NCBI GenBank assembly: GCA_004791255.1
Contig: SRUQ01000002.1
Span: 527,050 to 591,049 of the forward strand
Origin: a bacterium M00.F.Ca.ET.205.01.1.1
GTDB taxonomy: Bacteria > Pseudomonadota > Alphaproteobacteria > Rhizobiales > Rhizobiaceae
Reading direction: 5' to 3'
DNA length: 64,000 bases
Position 1 is the stretch's first letter. Every line of letters begins with the position of its first letter. Below are positions 7,565-16,450 of the stretch, one piece after another. The position numbers and the translations under genes are program-made. Under the pieces are notes generated by a model that worked only from the letters and a program-made list of their open reading frames with translations, searched no databases and was not told where the DNA came from.

Positions 7565-8479
7565 ATGTCGACCGCCGCCCTGTCGGAGCTGGAGCCAGTA
7601 GTGCCGCCGGAACTGCACGTTCCCGCAATCGCGATCGAAGAGGTCTCGCATGATCTGAGCCGCGCCATCGAGCGCGCCGAGGTCGCCGCCTGGCTGGACC
7701 TCTATGACGCGGCGCCCGCGGACTTCGCCGCGCGACACGGTCTGTCCATCGCTCGCGATGGCGATCTCGTCTGGACCATTTGCACGACGATCCCGTTCAT
7801 CCATTTCAACTGCGTGAAGAACATCGGCGTCGACGGTCCGGCCTCGGAGGCCCAGGTCGATGCACTGCTGACGCATTATCGCGCGGCCGGCATTCTGCGG
7901 CCGTGGTTCTATACCAGCCCGCACACCGAGCCGTCGCGGTTGAGATGCTGGCTGGAGGCCCGAGGACTGCAGCATCAGAGCGGCTGGGAACGCATCTTCC
8001 GCGACGCGACGCCGCTGTCGGCCGAACCGTTGTTCCAGGTGGACGGTGTATCGGTCGAGGAAGTCACACCCAAGACTGCCGCGCAATGGGCAGGCTTCAT
8101 CGACAGCCAGTACAGGCTTCCCACCTCGCCCTGGCTCACGGCGCTGGTCGGCCGCAGGGGCTGGCATCACTACATGCTGAAACGGGACGGCGCGGTAATT
8201 GCCGTGCGCTCATTGTTCATCGGCGCCGACGGCGCCGCCTGGAGCGGCATCGACGCGCCGGTGCCGGGGATCATGGCGCCGAGTTTCGATCTCGACGCCA
8301 TGCTTGGCGAAAGGCTGGTGCGCGATGGCATTGCCGCCGGCGCGAAACTGTTCGTCGCCGATATCGAGGCGCCGCACCCGGAACGCGATGGCCCGGCCTA
8401 CCGCAACTATGCGCGGCTCGGCTTCAGCATTGCTTATTTGCGCAGCCATTACAGCTACATGCCGGCCTATTCGAGCTGA
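7565..8479 (+). CDS. GNAT-like acetyltransferase domain protein
   Basis: 304 residues with a strong GGAGGAGG ribosome-binding site. The protein resembles tandem GNAT proteins. The N-terminal half is a degenerate acyltransferase-like domain, and the C-terminal half ends in the typical AYRNYARLGFSIAYLRSHYSYM (cf. 'Y...GF.....Y'). The acetyl-CoA loop (usually Q/RxxGxG/A) is not obvious, so catalytic competence is uncertain. Single-gene unit behind its own promoter and palindrome. Substrate unknown. Confidence 0.65.
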   Translation: MSTAALSELEPVVPPELHVPAIAIEEVSHDLSRAIERAEVAAWLDLYDAAPADFAARHGLSIARDGDLVWTICTTIPFIHFNCVKNIGVDGPASEAQVDALLTHYRAAGILRPWFYTSPHTEPSRLRCWLEARGLQHQSGWERIFRDATPLSAEPLFQVDGVSVEEVTPKTAAQWAGFIDSQYRLPTSPWLTALVGRRGWHHYMLKRDGAVIAVRSLFIGADGAAWSGIDAPVPGIMAPSFDLDAMLGERLVRDGIAAGAKLFVADIEAPHPERDGPAYRNYARLGFSIAYLRSHYSYMPAYSS

Positions 8480-8504
8480 GTCGCGTCTGTTTTCCCTGCG
8501 CAAT

Positions 8505-8717
8505 TCAGCGGGTCAGCCATTGCCTGAGGCAGCTTCTCGCCACGACATGCGCCGGGGGTAGCATCGGCTGATCGGCACGGGAATCGTCGACAGCCTTGTC
8601 GCGAGCCCTTTCCAGCAACATGCGAAGCTCGGTCGGGCGCACGCGGTCGCGCTCCATCACAAGCATGACCATCGGGTCGTTCAAAAGCTCGTCCAGCGTG
8701 TTGATGCGCTCGCTCAT
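8505..8717 (-). CDS. Small hypothetical protein
   Basis: 70 residues beginning MSERINTLDELLNDPMVMLVMERDRV, a pattern typical of short rhizobial proteins of unknown function. The central helix DPMVMLVMERDRVRPTELRMLLERARDKA is amphipathic. The longer frame from 8750 adds an arginine-rich tail that is less likely. Faces the GNAT gene convergently. Confidence 0.55.
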   Translation of the reverse strand: MSERINTLDELLNDPMVMLVMERDRVRPTELRMLLERARDKAVDDSRADQPMLPPAHVVARSCLRQWLTR

Positions 8718-8858
8718 CCGTCGCCTCCTCGATGCCTTCCCGCGCAGCATAAATAGGGAGACAATGATGGCCCGCCAATGACGCTTTGCCGGCTATCTCG
8801 TGAATCAAAGATGAAATTATTGTGCAGGCCTGCGTCGAAATGAGTCAGGCCAAATTGG

Positions 8859-9254
8859 TCAAGGCGGCGGCGCGCCTTCATATTGCGGCAGCCCGTCATC
8901 GAGCACCAACCAAGGCTGCTTCGAAGCGGTGAAAATGTGCATCTGCGGCCTGAAGCCCGTGGGATCATCAAGCGAGCCGGTGGTGATGCCGATGATGCCG
9001 GCGGAATCGCGCCGCGAGAACATCGTCGTGCCGCAACTCGGGCAAAACCCGCGCTTGAGATCTGGCGAGGTGTTCACGGTCGCCAGGGGCCCCTCGATCG
9101 TCACCTCGTCGATGCGAAACAACACGCGCGCATTGAAGGCCGCGCCGATCGCCTTCTGGCAAAGCCGGCAATGGCAAATGCGTTCGTTGATGGGGGCCGC
9201 GTCGGCACGGTAACGCACCGCGCCGCACAGGCACCCGCCCTGATGTTTAGCCAT
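8859..9254 (-). CDS. GFA family protein (glutathione-dependent formaldehyde-activating-like)
   Basis: 131-residue zinc protein of the GFA/CENP-V fold. The Cys pattern is complete: GGCLCGAVRY at the N-terminus, CHCRLCQKA about residue 28, and FCPSCGTTMF about residue 70. Most members of this large family have no proven substrate, so the formaldehyde label should be taken as a family name only. Monocistronic. Confidence 0.85.
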   Translation of the reverse strand: MAKHQGGCLCGAVRYRADAAPINERICHCRLCQKAIGAAFNARVLFRIDEVTIEGPLATVNTSPDLKRGFCPSCGTTMFSRRDSAGIIGITTGSLDDPTGFRPQMHIFTASKQPWLVLDDGLPQYEGAPPP

Positions 9255-9370
9255 GACTGTAATCCATGATGAGGAGAGTGTACCGCCAAGGTAATGACGG
9301 CACCGATTGGGTCAATTGAAAAGCTTTGATACAATTTCATCGATTACCGTGATGCGGCGAGATTTTGGCC

Positions 9371-10399
9371 ATGACGCAAGACATCGAGACCATCGGCATT
9401 GCGGATCTGTTCGGGCCAGCCTCGTCCGGCCGCGACCGCGCCGACGCCAGCATCATGGCCGCCGCCGCGGGGATAGGCTTCATGGCGGTTCGGGACTTTC
9501 CCGGCGACGACTGGCTGACGCCGGAGAAGCGAGCGCAGTTGCTGCGCATCTTTTCACTGCCCGACGCCGAGAAGCAGAAATTGCTGCGCTGGAATTTCGA
9601 CCGCACCAGGAAGAACGTTTATCGCGGCTGGTTCCCGCTGCAGCCGACGGCCATTTCCTACAAGGAAGGCATCGACATGGGACCAGATCTCGCCGATCCG
9701 GCGGACGTACCGGTCTCCGGCGATCCGCTGTGCGAGCCGACACCCTTGCCAAGCGAAGATGTCCTGCCCGGCTGGCGCGCGGCGGCGGCAGATTACTACC
9801 GCGCCATGGGGACGGTCGGCAACGCGCTGATGCGGTCGATTGCGCGCGGCCTTGGCCTGCCGGAAACGATCTTCGACAGCTATTTCGACAACGGCGTCTC
9901 GACGCTGCGCCTGATCCGTTATCCCTTGCGCGACGCCAACAGCGGCGTCGATCTGAGCGGGCCGGAATTTGCCGTCGTCCACAAAGGCGAGACGCGCACC
10001 ATCATCGGGCGCGAGCATGCCGATTCCGGCTTCGTCACCTTGCTGGCGCAGGATGGCGTCGAGGGCCTGCAGGCAAAGAATCTGGCTGGCGATTGGATCG
10101 ACGTGCCGCCTGCCGACGGCACGCTGGCAGTCAATTTCGGCCAATTGCTGGAACGCTGGACCGGCGGACGTGTCCGGGCGACGCGACACCGGGTGATTGC
10201 CCCGAAGACGGCGCGGTTCTCGATCCCTTTCTTCTACGAACCACGCGTCGACGCCGAGATCGCGCCATTGCCGTTGAGCGGCGCCGAGGCCTTCGAGCCG
10301 TTCCTCTACGGCGACTACCTCTGGGAGTCGGCGACGAATTTCGTCGAGATGAGCGGCATCAAGCATCTGAGGCAGCCGCGCCGCGCCAAGGCTTCATAA
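9371..10399 (+). CDS. 2-oxoglutarate/Fe(II)-dependent oxygenase, isopenicillin-N-synthase family
   Basis: 342 residues from ATG 9371 (TTG 9365 is alternative). DIOX_N-like N-terminus (IGFMAVRDFPGDDWLTPEKR), then the jelly-roll core. The iron facial triad is His and Asp of REHADSGFVTLL plus the distal His of RATRHRVIAP; the 2-oxoglutarate-binding Arg-x-Ser is in ARFSIPFFYEP. Likely hydroxylates or oxidises a small metabolite. No pathway partner is adjacent. Confidence 0.88.
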   Translation: MTQDIETIGIADLFGPASSGRDRADASIMAAAAGIGFMAVRDFPGDDWLTPEKRAQLLRIFSLPDAEKQKLLRWNFDRTRKNVYRGWFPLQPTAISYKEGIDMGPDLADPADVPVSGDPLCEPTPLPSEDVLPGWRAAAADYYRAMGTVGNALMRSIARGLGLPETIFDSYFDNGVSTLRLIRYPLRDANSGVDLSGPEFAVVHKGETRTIIGREHADSGFVTLLAQDGVEGLQAKNLAGDWIDVPPADGTLAVNFGQLLERWTGGRVRATRHRVIAPKTARFSIPFFYEPRVDAEIAPLPLSGAEAFEPFLYGDYLWESATNFVEMSGIKHLRQPRRAKAS

Positions 10400-10485
10400 A
10401 GCGAACCGCCGGCGATCTGGTCAGGGACCGCCGGCCGGGATTTGGTCAGGAGGTGTGGCATCATCCGATCCACAACTCCTGGCAG

Positions 10486-11439
10486 TCATTGTGCTTCGCT
10501 GACCAACTCGTCCCAGGTCTTGACCTTGGTCTCGCCGTTGAGGAACGGCAGTGCCACAGCCGTCAGTTCCGGGGCGAAGAAGGTGTCGTAATGGGTGCGG
10601 TTGGGCAGGATGGCCAACCGGTTCTGCGACAGGTTCTCGCGCATCCAGCCGGCGTCCTTCAGGCCGCCGCCGAGCATCTGGTAGAACTTGATCTCATGCT
10701 CGGGCTTGTACATGTCGCTGTCGCCATAGGCGAGCATGACCGGCATCTTCAGCTTGGCCACGTCGGCGGAGTAGTCAAAGTCCTTGCGCATGAAGTTGCC
10801 GAGCGTGTCGAGCAGTTTTGGGAAATCCTGCGGCCGCGGCGCCACGGCGACGTAGGACTTGTACATCGGCGTGTCCTTCATGAATTCCGCCGCCGCCGCG
10901 CTCACCTGCGCCTGCTGCGGGCGCATCTCGTCGTAGAAGCCGTTGCTGGCATAGCCGGCCGACACCAGCACCAGCCGGCGCACCGTCTCGGGATGCTGCA
11001 CGGCCATACGGAAGGCAACGCCGCCGCCCAGCGAATAGCCCATGGCGTCGACCTTCTCGTAACCGAGCGCCTTGACGATAGCAGCCATGTCGTCGCCCAT
11101 CGCCTCCAGTCCGAACGGACGCTCGCCAAGCGCGGTGCGGCCATGTCCCTGCAGGTCCACGACGATAACGCTGCGGTTTTCGGCGAGCTTCGGCAGGATC
11201 GGCGCGAACATGTCAGACGTGCCGAGGCCACCATGCAAAAGCAGCATCGGTTCGCCCTTGCCGTAGACGGCGTAATAGTAGTTCAGCCCGTCTATCGGCA
11301 GCAGGCCGGATTTGACGTTAGGCATTGCGTTGGTTTCGGTCGTCATGGCTGGCTTTGTCTCCTCTGCATTGGTTGGGCCGGGTGCTGCCCACAAGGCTGC
11401 AACCGAGGCAAGAATGGCGAAAAAATTTGATCTGGACAT
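10486..11439 (-). CDS. Secreted alpha/beta hydrolase
   Basis: 317 residues from ATG 11439 (ribosome-binding site GGAGGAGA); the longer frame from 11520 is disfavoured because MSRSNFFAILASVAALWAAPGPTNA is a clean Sec signal. Core motifs are MLLLHGGLGTSDMF (oxyanion loop), the nucleophile elbow GYSLGGG, and a C-terminal His in LPNRTHYDTFF. Periplasmic esterase or related hydrolase of unknown substrate. Confidence 0.85.
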   Translation of the reverse strand: MSRSNFFAILASVAALWAAPGPTNAEETKPAMTTETNAMPNVKSGLLPIDGLNYYYAVYGKGEPMLLLHGGLGTSDMFAPILPKLAENRSVIVVDLQGHGRTALGERPFGLEAMGDDMAAIVKALGYEKVDAMGYSLGGGVAFRMAVQHPETVRRLVLVSAGYASNGFYDEMRPQQAQVSAAAAEFMKDTPMYKSYVAVAPRPQDFPKLLDTLGNFMRKDFDYSADVAKLKMPVMLAYGDSDMYKPEHEIKFYQMLGGGLKDAGWMRENLSQNRLAILPNRTHYDTFFAPELTAVALPFLNGETKVKTWDELVSEAQ

Positions 11440-11559
11440 GTCGTCTCCTCCGGCTCTGCTCCAAGGACGAGCGAGCACTGCGCGGGCCGACATGGTTCCG
11501 CGAAAAATTTGCCCGGGCACGATCGGCCGGCCGTTGTCCCGTCGATAGAAGAATGCTCT

Positions 11560-11808
11560 TCAGTGGCGCTTGGCTTGCACCAGATAGGCGTCGATCTCTG
11601 TCTCGCCGAGCCATTTGGCCGCTTCCAGCCGGTGCAGGCCTTCGACAAGGATATGGCGCTTGCCGTCATGGCGGACCTGGATCGGCGTCTTCATGCCGTT
11701 CTCCAATATGTCTTCGGCGAGATGGCGTACGGTCTCGGGATGCAGCGTCTTCTTGCGCGCTGTCGGCACATAGATGTCGTCGACCTTGACCCGTTGGACT
11801 CTAAGCAT
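11560..11808 (-). CDS. Small ParB N-terminal/sulfiredoxin-like domain protein
   Basis: 82 residues consisting essentially of one ParB/Srx-type nucleotidase domain: VKVDDIYVPTARKKTLHPETVRHLAEDILENG followed by ILVEGLHRLEAAKWLGETEI, matching the 'G.HR..A...LG' signature. It lacks the helix-turn-helix of true ParB and is far from any parS-like context, so chromosome partitioning is unlikely; perhaps a CTP-binding or nuclease-related regulator. It diverges from the operon that starts at 11962. Confidence 0.75.
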   Translation of the reverse strand: MLRVQRVKVDDIYVPTARKKTLHPETVRHLAEDILENGMKTPIQVRHDGKRHILVEGLHRLEAAKWLGETEIDAYLVQAKRH

Positions 11809-11961
11809 TTCGATTCCTCGCGGCGAACACCCTCGTTTGGATAAGCTGTTTGCCTGGCAAGGCCAAGGGCGGCGCAAGGCGGGCGACGCTGGCCTGATCG
11901 TTTCCATTTGACGGTTGGCTGGTAGCCGGTCGAAATGGCGGCCTCACTGTTTCTGGGTTTC

Positions 11962-13602
11962 ATGATCAAGCTGCCGACCGAATTTCCCGATTTCGGACTG
12001 ACGCCCGAGCAGCGCCGGCACGCGGTGCGCGGCCACTATTATGAATGGCCCGGCATGGATGGAGAGCGCGGCGAGATCTGGTGCTACAGCGACCGCTTTT
12101 CCTATCGCGCCGGCGAAATGGTGACGCTGCATGTCAGTTCGACGGCGCCGTCCCTAGGCATGACGATCGTTCGTGACGGTGGCACAGAAACGAAAGTGTT
12201 CGAGAGGTCGGGCATCGCGGCGCGCTGGCAGGACACGCCGGACCAATGCTCTGTCGAAGGCTGCGGTTGGGAAGCCTCCTTCGATTTCCGCGTTGGGACG
12301 GACTGGCCGTCCGGCGCCTATCTGATAACGCTGACCGCGGACGGTCGCGACGGCAAGCCGATCCAGAGCCACCACATTTTCATCGTCTCTCCCCAACCCG
12401 GCAGGAAACCCGGCCGTGTGCTGCAGGTGGCGGCGACGGGCACCTGGCTCGCCTACAACACCTGGGGTGGCTCCAACCACTACCAGGGCATCACCGGGCT
12501 GGATCGAAACCAGTATTCGCCGATCGTATCGACACAGCGCCCCTGGTGCCGTGGCTTCGTCACGCTGCCCAAGGACGCGCCGCGCGTGCCGTTGGAAGTC
12601 GCGGTGCCGCCGAAGACGATACCGCGCTATCCGCACATGGAATGGGCGCTCGCCACCGGCCATTCCAAGAAATACGCCTCATCGGGCTGGGCGAGTTACG
12701 ACAGCCATTTTTTCCGTTTCGCCGAGCGGGCCGGCTATACCGTCGACCTCGCCAGCCAGCACGATTTGCATGTCTCGCCTGAGATTCTCGATGGCTATGA
12801 CTGCGTGGTTTTCGTCGGCCACGACGAGTACTGGACCTGGGAGATGCGCGACGCCGTCGACTTCTATGTCGAACGCGGCGGCCATGCGGCGCGCTTTGCC
12901 GGCAACTTCATGTGGCAGACCAGGCTGGAGGACGAGGGCCGCCGGCAGGTCTGCTACAAATACCGCGCTCGCGCCGAAGATCCGGCGTATCGCGGCGGCG
13001 ATGTCAGCCGCGCCACCAACTCCTGGGAAGCGCCGGAGATCGGCAGGCCGGGTTCGGCGACATTCGGGCTCAACGCCACGCGTGGCGTCTATGCCGGCTG
13101 GGGCGGCTGCGCGCCGCGCGGCGTGCGCGGTTTTCCGGTCTATCGGCCCGAGCACTGGGCGTTCGCCGGCACCGGCATCTACTATGGCGACCTGCTCGGC
13201 GCCGACAGCCATGTCTATGGCTATGAGGTGGACGGGCTCGATTTCGAAATTCGCGGCGGCCTGCCCTACCCCACCGCCACCAGCGGCGCGCCTGACGGCT
13301 TGCAGGTACTCGCGGTCGGCATGGCCAGCCAGGTCGAGGAAAGCGCCGATATCCCGATCGAGGACCAGTTCCTCACCGACGAGGATGGCCGCTTCACCGC
13401 CGAGACGCTGTTCGGGGAGCCGAGCGACGCGAACCTCGAAAAGGTCAAACGCGGCAGCGGCATGATCGCTAATTTCCCGCGCGGCAAGGGCGAGGTGTTC
13501 CACGCCGGAAGCTGCGAATGGGTTGCCGGCCTGCTAAGACAGGACCCGATGGTCGAGCGCGTCACCCGAAATGTCCTCGATCGCTATCTCGGAAAGTCCT
13601 GA
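11962..13602 (+). CDS. N,N-dimethylformamidase beta-subunit-like amidohydrolase
   Basis: 546 residues from ATG 11962 (ATG 11935 possible). It belongs to the DMFase large-subunit-like family: an N-terminal beta-sandwich (RGEIWCYSDRFSYRAGEMVTLHVSS) and a glutamine-amidotransferase-like core with GTWLAYNTWGGSNHY and the conserved VVFVGHDEYWTWEMRDAV. In Paracoccus DMFase the iron ligands are two Tyr and one Glu, and Tyr/Glu candidates lie in this block. No small subunit gene is present. First gene of a six-gene operon; the aminotransferase ATG follows its stop by one base. It probably cleaves an amide or forms one in the pathway encoded downstream. Confidence 0.78.
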   Translation: MIKLPTEFPDFGLTPEQRRHAVRGHYYEWPGMDGERGEIWCYSDRFSYRAGEMVTLHVSSTAPSLGMTIVRDGGTETKVFERSGIAARWQDTPDQCSVEGCGWEASFDFRVGTDWPSGAYLITLTADGRDGKPIQSHHIFIVSPQPGRKPGRVLQVAATGTWLAYNTWGGSNHYQGITGLDRNQYSPIVSTQRPWCRGFVTLPKDAPRVPLEVAVPPKTIPRYPHMEWALATGHSKKYASSGWASYDSHFFRFAERAGYTVDLASQHDLHVSPEILDGYDCVVFVGHDEYWTWEMRDAVDFYVERGGHAARFAGNFMWQTRLEDEGRRQVCYKYRARAEDPAYRGGDVSRATNSWEAPEIGRPGSATFGLNATRGVYAGWGGCAPRGVRGFPVYRPEHWAFAGTGIYYGDLLGADSHVYGYEVDGLDFEIRGGLPYPTATSGAPDGLQVLAVGMASQVEESADIPIEDQFLTDEDGRFTAETLFGEPSDANLEKVKRGSGMIANFPRGKGEVFHAGSCEWVAGLLRQDPMVERVTRNVLDRYLGKS

Positions 13603-13603
13603 C

Positions 13604-14989
13604 ATGTCGAAAGTCCAGACCGCCGCTGCCGATGCCGACACCCGCCGGCCATCGCATCTGTTTTATCTGTCCAGCCTGCGCCGGCCGCTCGTCGACCGCG
13701 CCGAGGGCATCTATTTCTGGACGCAGGACGGCCGCCGCTTCATCGACGGATCGAGCGGGCCGATGGTGGCCAATATCGGCCATTCCAACCGCAATGTGCT
13801 CGACGCCATGAAGCGGCAGATGGACAAGACCACTTTTGCCTACCGGCTGCATTTCGAAAACGAGCCGGCCGAGGAACTGGCGCGGGAACTGGCGGGAAAG
13901 CTGCCTGAAGGCATGGACCGTATCTTCTTCGTCTCGGGCGGCTCCGAGGCAACGGAATCCTGCATCAAGCTGGCGCGGCAATGGGCTGTCGCAACCGGCC
14001 AGCCCAAGCGCTGGAAAGTGATCACGCGCTTTCCCTCCTATCATGGCGGCACGCTGGGTTCGCTGTCGGTCACCGGCGACGATGCCCTGGCCGAGACTTT
14101 TGCGCCGATGATGCAGGTGATGCCGACCGTGCCGGCGCCGATCGCGTGGCGCGACCGCGACAACCTTTCGATGGAACAGCGCGGCATCCGCTATGCCGAC
14201 ATGCTGGAGGAGAAGATCCTGACCGAAGGCCCGGAGACCGTGCTTGCCTTCATCATGGAGCCGATCGGCGGAGCGGCTACGTCGGCTCTCGTGGCGCCCG
14301 ACAGCTATTATGCGCGCATCCGCGAAATCTGCGACCGCTCCGGCATCCTGCTCATCCATGACGAAGTGATGAGCGGCGCCGGCCGCACGGGCAAATTCCT
14401 TGGCGGCGACCACTGGAACTGCAAGCCCGACATCGTCGCGCTGTCGAAGGGGCTGGGCTCCGGCTACGCACCGCTCGGCGCGCTGGCGGCGCCGATGCGG
14501 CTGGTCGAGCCATTGCTGGCGTCCGGCGGCTTCCAGCATGGCCACACCTATGCCGGCAATCCGCTCGCCTGCGCCGCCGGCCTTGCCGTGCTCGGCGAAA
14601 TGGACCGGCTCGACCTGATCGCCAATGCGGCAGCCATGGGCGACGTACTGATGGACGGATTGAAGGGACTGGCGAAACGATTTCCGTTCATCGCCGACGT
14701 GCGCGGCAAGGGCCTGCTCACCGGCGCCGAGATGGTTGCCGATCCCGAGACACTGCGGCCAATCGACCAGGGCAGGAAAGCCACCCAGCGCCTGCTCGAC
14801 CTTGCCTACGAGCGCGGGCTGATCATCTACGGCCGCAAGGTCAAGGGCGGTGTCGACGGCGACAATTTCATGGTCGCGCCCCCGATGATCGTCACCAGCG
14901 AACAGCTCGGCGAGATCATCTCCATCATCGGCGATTCGCTGGAGGTTCTGGCCTCCGAACTCGACCTGCCGATCGAAGGCCGGGAGTAA
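13604..14989 (+). CDS. Class III PLP-dependent aminotransferase
   Basis: 461 residues, fold-type I omega-aminotransferase. The PLP lysine is Lys282 in IVALSKGLGSG, the cofactor-contacting Asp253 is in LLIHDEVMSGAGRTGK, and the phosphate-binding SGGSEATES is at 111-118. The ATG at 13604 comes one base after the upstream stop, implying coupled translation. Members convert beta- or omega-amino acids, or diamines, to oxo compounds. Next to a BKACE enzyme this suggests production of a beta-keto acid. Confidence 0.92.
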   Translation: MSKVQTAAADADTRRPSHLFYLSSLRRPLVDRAEGIYFWTQDGRRFIDGSSGPMVANIGHSNRNVLDAMKRQMDKTTFAYRLHFENEPAEELARELAGKLPEGMDRIFFVSGGSEATESCIKLARQWAVATGQPKRWKVITRFPSYHGGTLGSLSVTGDDALAETFAPMMQVMPTVPAPIAWRDRDNLSMEQRGIRYADMLEEKILTEGPETVLAFIMEPIGGAATSALVAPDSYYARIREICDRSGILLIHDEVMSGAGRTGKFLGGDHWNCKPDIVALSKGLGSGYAPLGALAAPMRLVEPLLASGGFQHGHTYAGNPLACAAGLAVLGEMDRLDLIANAAAMGDVLMDGLKGLAKRFPFIADVRGKGLLTGAEMVADPETLRPIDQGRKATQRLLDLAYERGLIIYGRKVKGGVDGDNFMVAPPMIVTSEQLGEIISIIGDSLEVLASELDLPIEGRE

Positions 14990-14993
14990 AGGA

Positions 14994-15923
14994 ATGGCGC
15001 CGCGAAAAGTCATCATCACCTGCGCCGTCACCGGTTCGGTGCACACGCCGTCGATGTCGCCCTATCTGCCGGTGACGCCGGACCAGATCGCGACGGATGC
15101 GATCGCGGCCGCCGAAGCCGGCGCCTCGATCCTGCATCTGCACGCCCGCGACCCCAGGGATGGCCGGCCGACCGCCGACCCTGACGTGTTCATGCAGTTC
15201 CTGCCGCGCATCAAGCAGGCAACCGATGCAGTCATCAACATCACCACCGGTGGTTCGTCGCTGATGACGCTCGACCAGCGATTGGCCGCGCCGCTCAGGG
15301 CGGAGCCCGAAATGTGCTCGCTCAACATGGGTTCAATGAATTTCGGGCTGTTTCCGATGCTCGACAAGCCGCGGGAATGGCAGCACGAATGGGAGCCGAA
15401 GCTGCTCGAAGCCACGCGCGACACCATCTTCAAGAACACCTTCGCCGACATTGAGGGGGTCCTAGAGCGGCTTGGTAAGGGCTGCGGTACCCGCTTCGAG
15501 TTCGAATGCTACGATGTCGGCCACCTCTATTCGCTGGCGCATTTCCGCGACCGGGGCCTCGTATCCGGACCGCTGTTCATCCAGTTCGTGCTCGGCATTC
15601 TGGGCGGTATCGGCGCCGACCCGGACAATCTCATCCATATGAAAAGGATTGCCGACAAGCTGTTCGGCGACAGTTACCAGTTCTCGGTACTGGCCGCCGG
15701 CCGCCATCAGATGCCGCTGATCTCGATCGCCGCCGCCATGGGCGGCAATGTCCGCGTCGGGCTGGAAGACAGTCTCTATGATGGGCGGCAGCTGACGAAA
15801 TCCAATGCCGACCAGGTGCGCAGGATCCGAGCTATTCTCGACGGGCTGTCGCTGGACGTTGCAACGCCGTCCGAGGCACGTGAGATGCTGGCGCTGAAGG
15901 GTGGCGACCGGGTGGCTTTCTAG
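14994..15923 (+). CDS. BKACE family beta-keto acid cleavage enzyme (DUF849)
   Basis: 309 residues. The family (prototype 3-keto-5-aminohexanoate cleavage enzyme, Kce) condenses a beta-keto acid with acetyl-CoA to give acetoacetate and a CoA ester. Zinc ligands are visible as His48 and His50 in ILHLHARDP, with the conserved Glu in NVRVGLEDSLYDG; TGSVHTPSMSPYLPVTP near the N-terminus is typical. AAGGA overlaps the aminotransferase stop four bases upstream. The side-chain specificity that separates BKACE subfamilies cannot be read with certainty here. Confidence 0.92.
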   Translation: MAPRKVIITCAVTGSVHTPSMSPYLPVTPDQIATDAIAAAEAGASILHLHARDPRDGRPTADPDVFMQFLPRIKQATDAVINITTGGSSLMTLDQRLAAPLRAEPEMCSLNMGSMNFGLFPMLDKPREWQHEWEPKLLEATRDTIFKNTFADIEGVLERLGKGCGTRFEFECYDVGHLYSLAHFRDRGLVSGPLFIQFVLGILGGIGADPDNLIHMKRIADKLFGDSYQFSVLAAGRHQMPLISIAAAMGGNVRVGLEDSLYDGRQLTKSNADQVRRIRAILDGLSLDVATPSEAREMLALKGGDRVAF

Positions 15924-15943
15924 AAGCGAGGGAGGAGACTGAT

Positions 15944-16447
15944 ATGGAAAGGGTTCTCGTTTCCGCCTGCCTGCTCGGCAGCCATGTCCGCTATAACGGC
16001 TCCTATCGCCTGAACGACCATCCCGTCCTGACACGCTGGCAGGCGGAAGGTCGGGTCGTGCAAATCTGTCCGGAGGTTGCCGCGGGCTTCTCCACGCCGC
16101 GTCCAGCCGCAGAAATTCACGGCACAGCCGGCTCTGTGCTCCACGGCCAAGGTCAAGTGGTCGAGCAGACGGGAAGCGATGTGACCGCACTTTATCTCGA
16201 AGCCGGGCAGCTTGCGCTCGAACTCGCTCGAGAAACTGGATGCCGCTATGCCGTTCTTACCGACGGCAGTCCGTCCTGCGGCAGCAGCTTCGTTTTTGAT
16301 GGTAGTTTTTCAGGCAAGCGCGTTGCCGGTCGCGGCACCACCACCGCTTTATTGGAAGCCAATGGCATTCGCGTCTTCTCGGAAGACAATATCGGCGACC
16401 TTGACGATCTCCTGACCAAGCCCGGCTCAGCCGAAAACGCGGCCTGA
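15944..16447 (+). CDS. DUF523 family protein
   Basis: 167 residues with all three conserved Cys motifs of DUF523: VSACLLGSHVRYNG, QICPEVAAG and LTDGSPSCGSS. The cysteines could bind a metal or iron-sulfur cluster, but no function is established for the family. Good GGAGG ribosome-binding site, 20 bases after the BKACE stop, so in the operon. Confidence 0.88.
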   Translation: MERVLVSACLLGSHVRYNGSYRLNDHPVLTRWQAEGRVVQICPEVAAGFSTPRPAAEIHGTAGSVLHGQGQVVEQTGSDVTALYLEAGQLALELARETGCRYAVLTDGSPSCGSSFVFDGSFSGKRVAGRGTTTALLEANGIRVFSEDNIGDLDDLLTKPGSAENAA

Positions 16448-16450
16448 TCC

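Noticed and set aside
9307-11430. 707-codon plus-strand open frame
   Set aside because: It lies across the 2OG oxygenase in another frame and antisense to the alpha/beta hydrolase. The composition is the Arg/Gly/His-rich pattern of GC-rich shadow frames, and both real genes have intact catalytic motifs.
11560-11808. Chromosome-partition ParB/parS locus
   Set aside because: Only the small ParB/Srx-like domain is present, without helix-turn-helix, ParA or parS-like palindromes.
13562-15046. 494-codon frame antisense to the class III aminotransferase
   Set aside because: Shadow frame; the sense strand has all PLP motifs.
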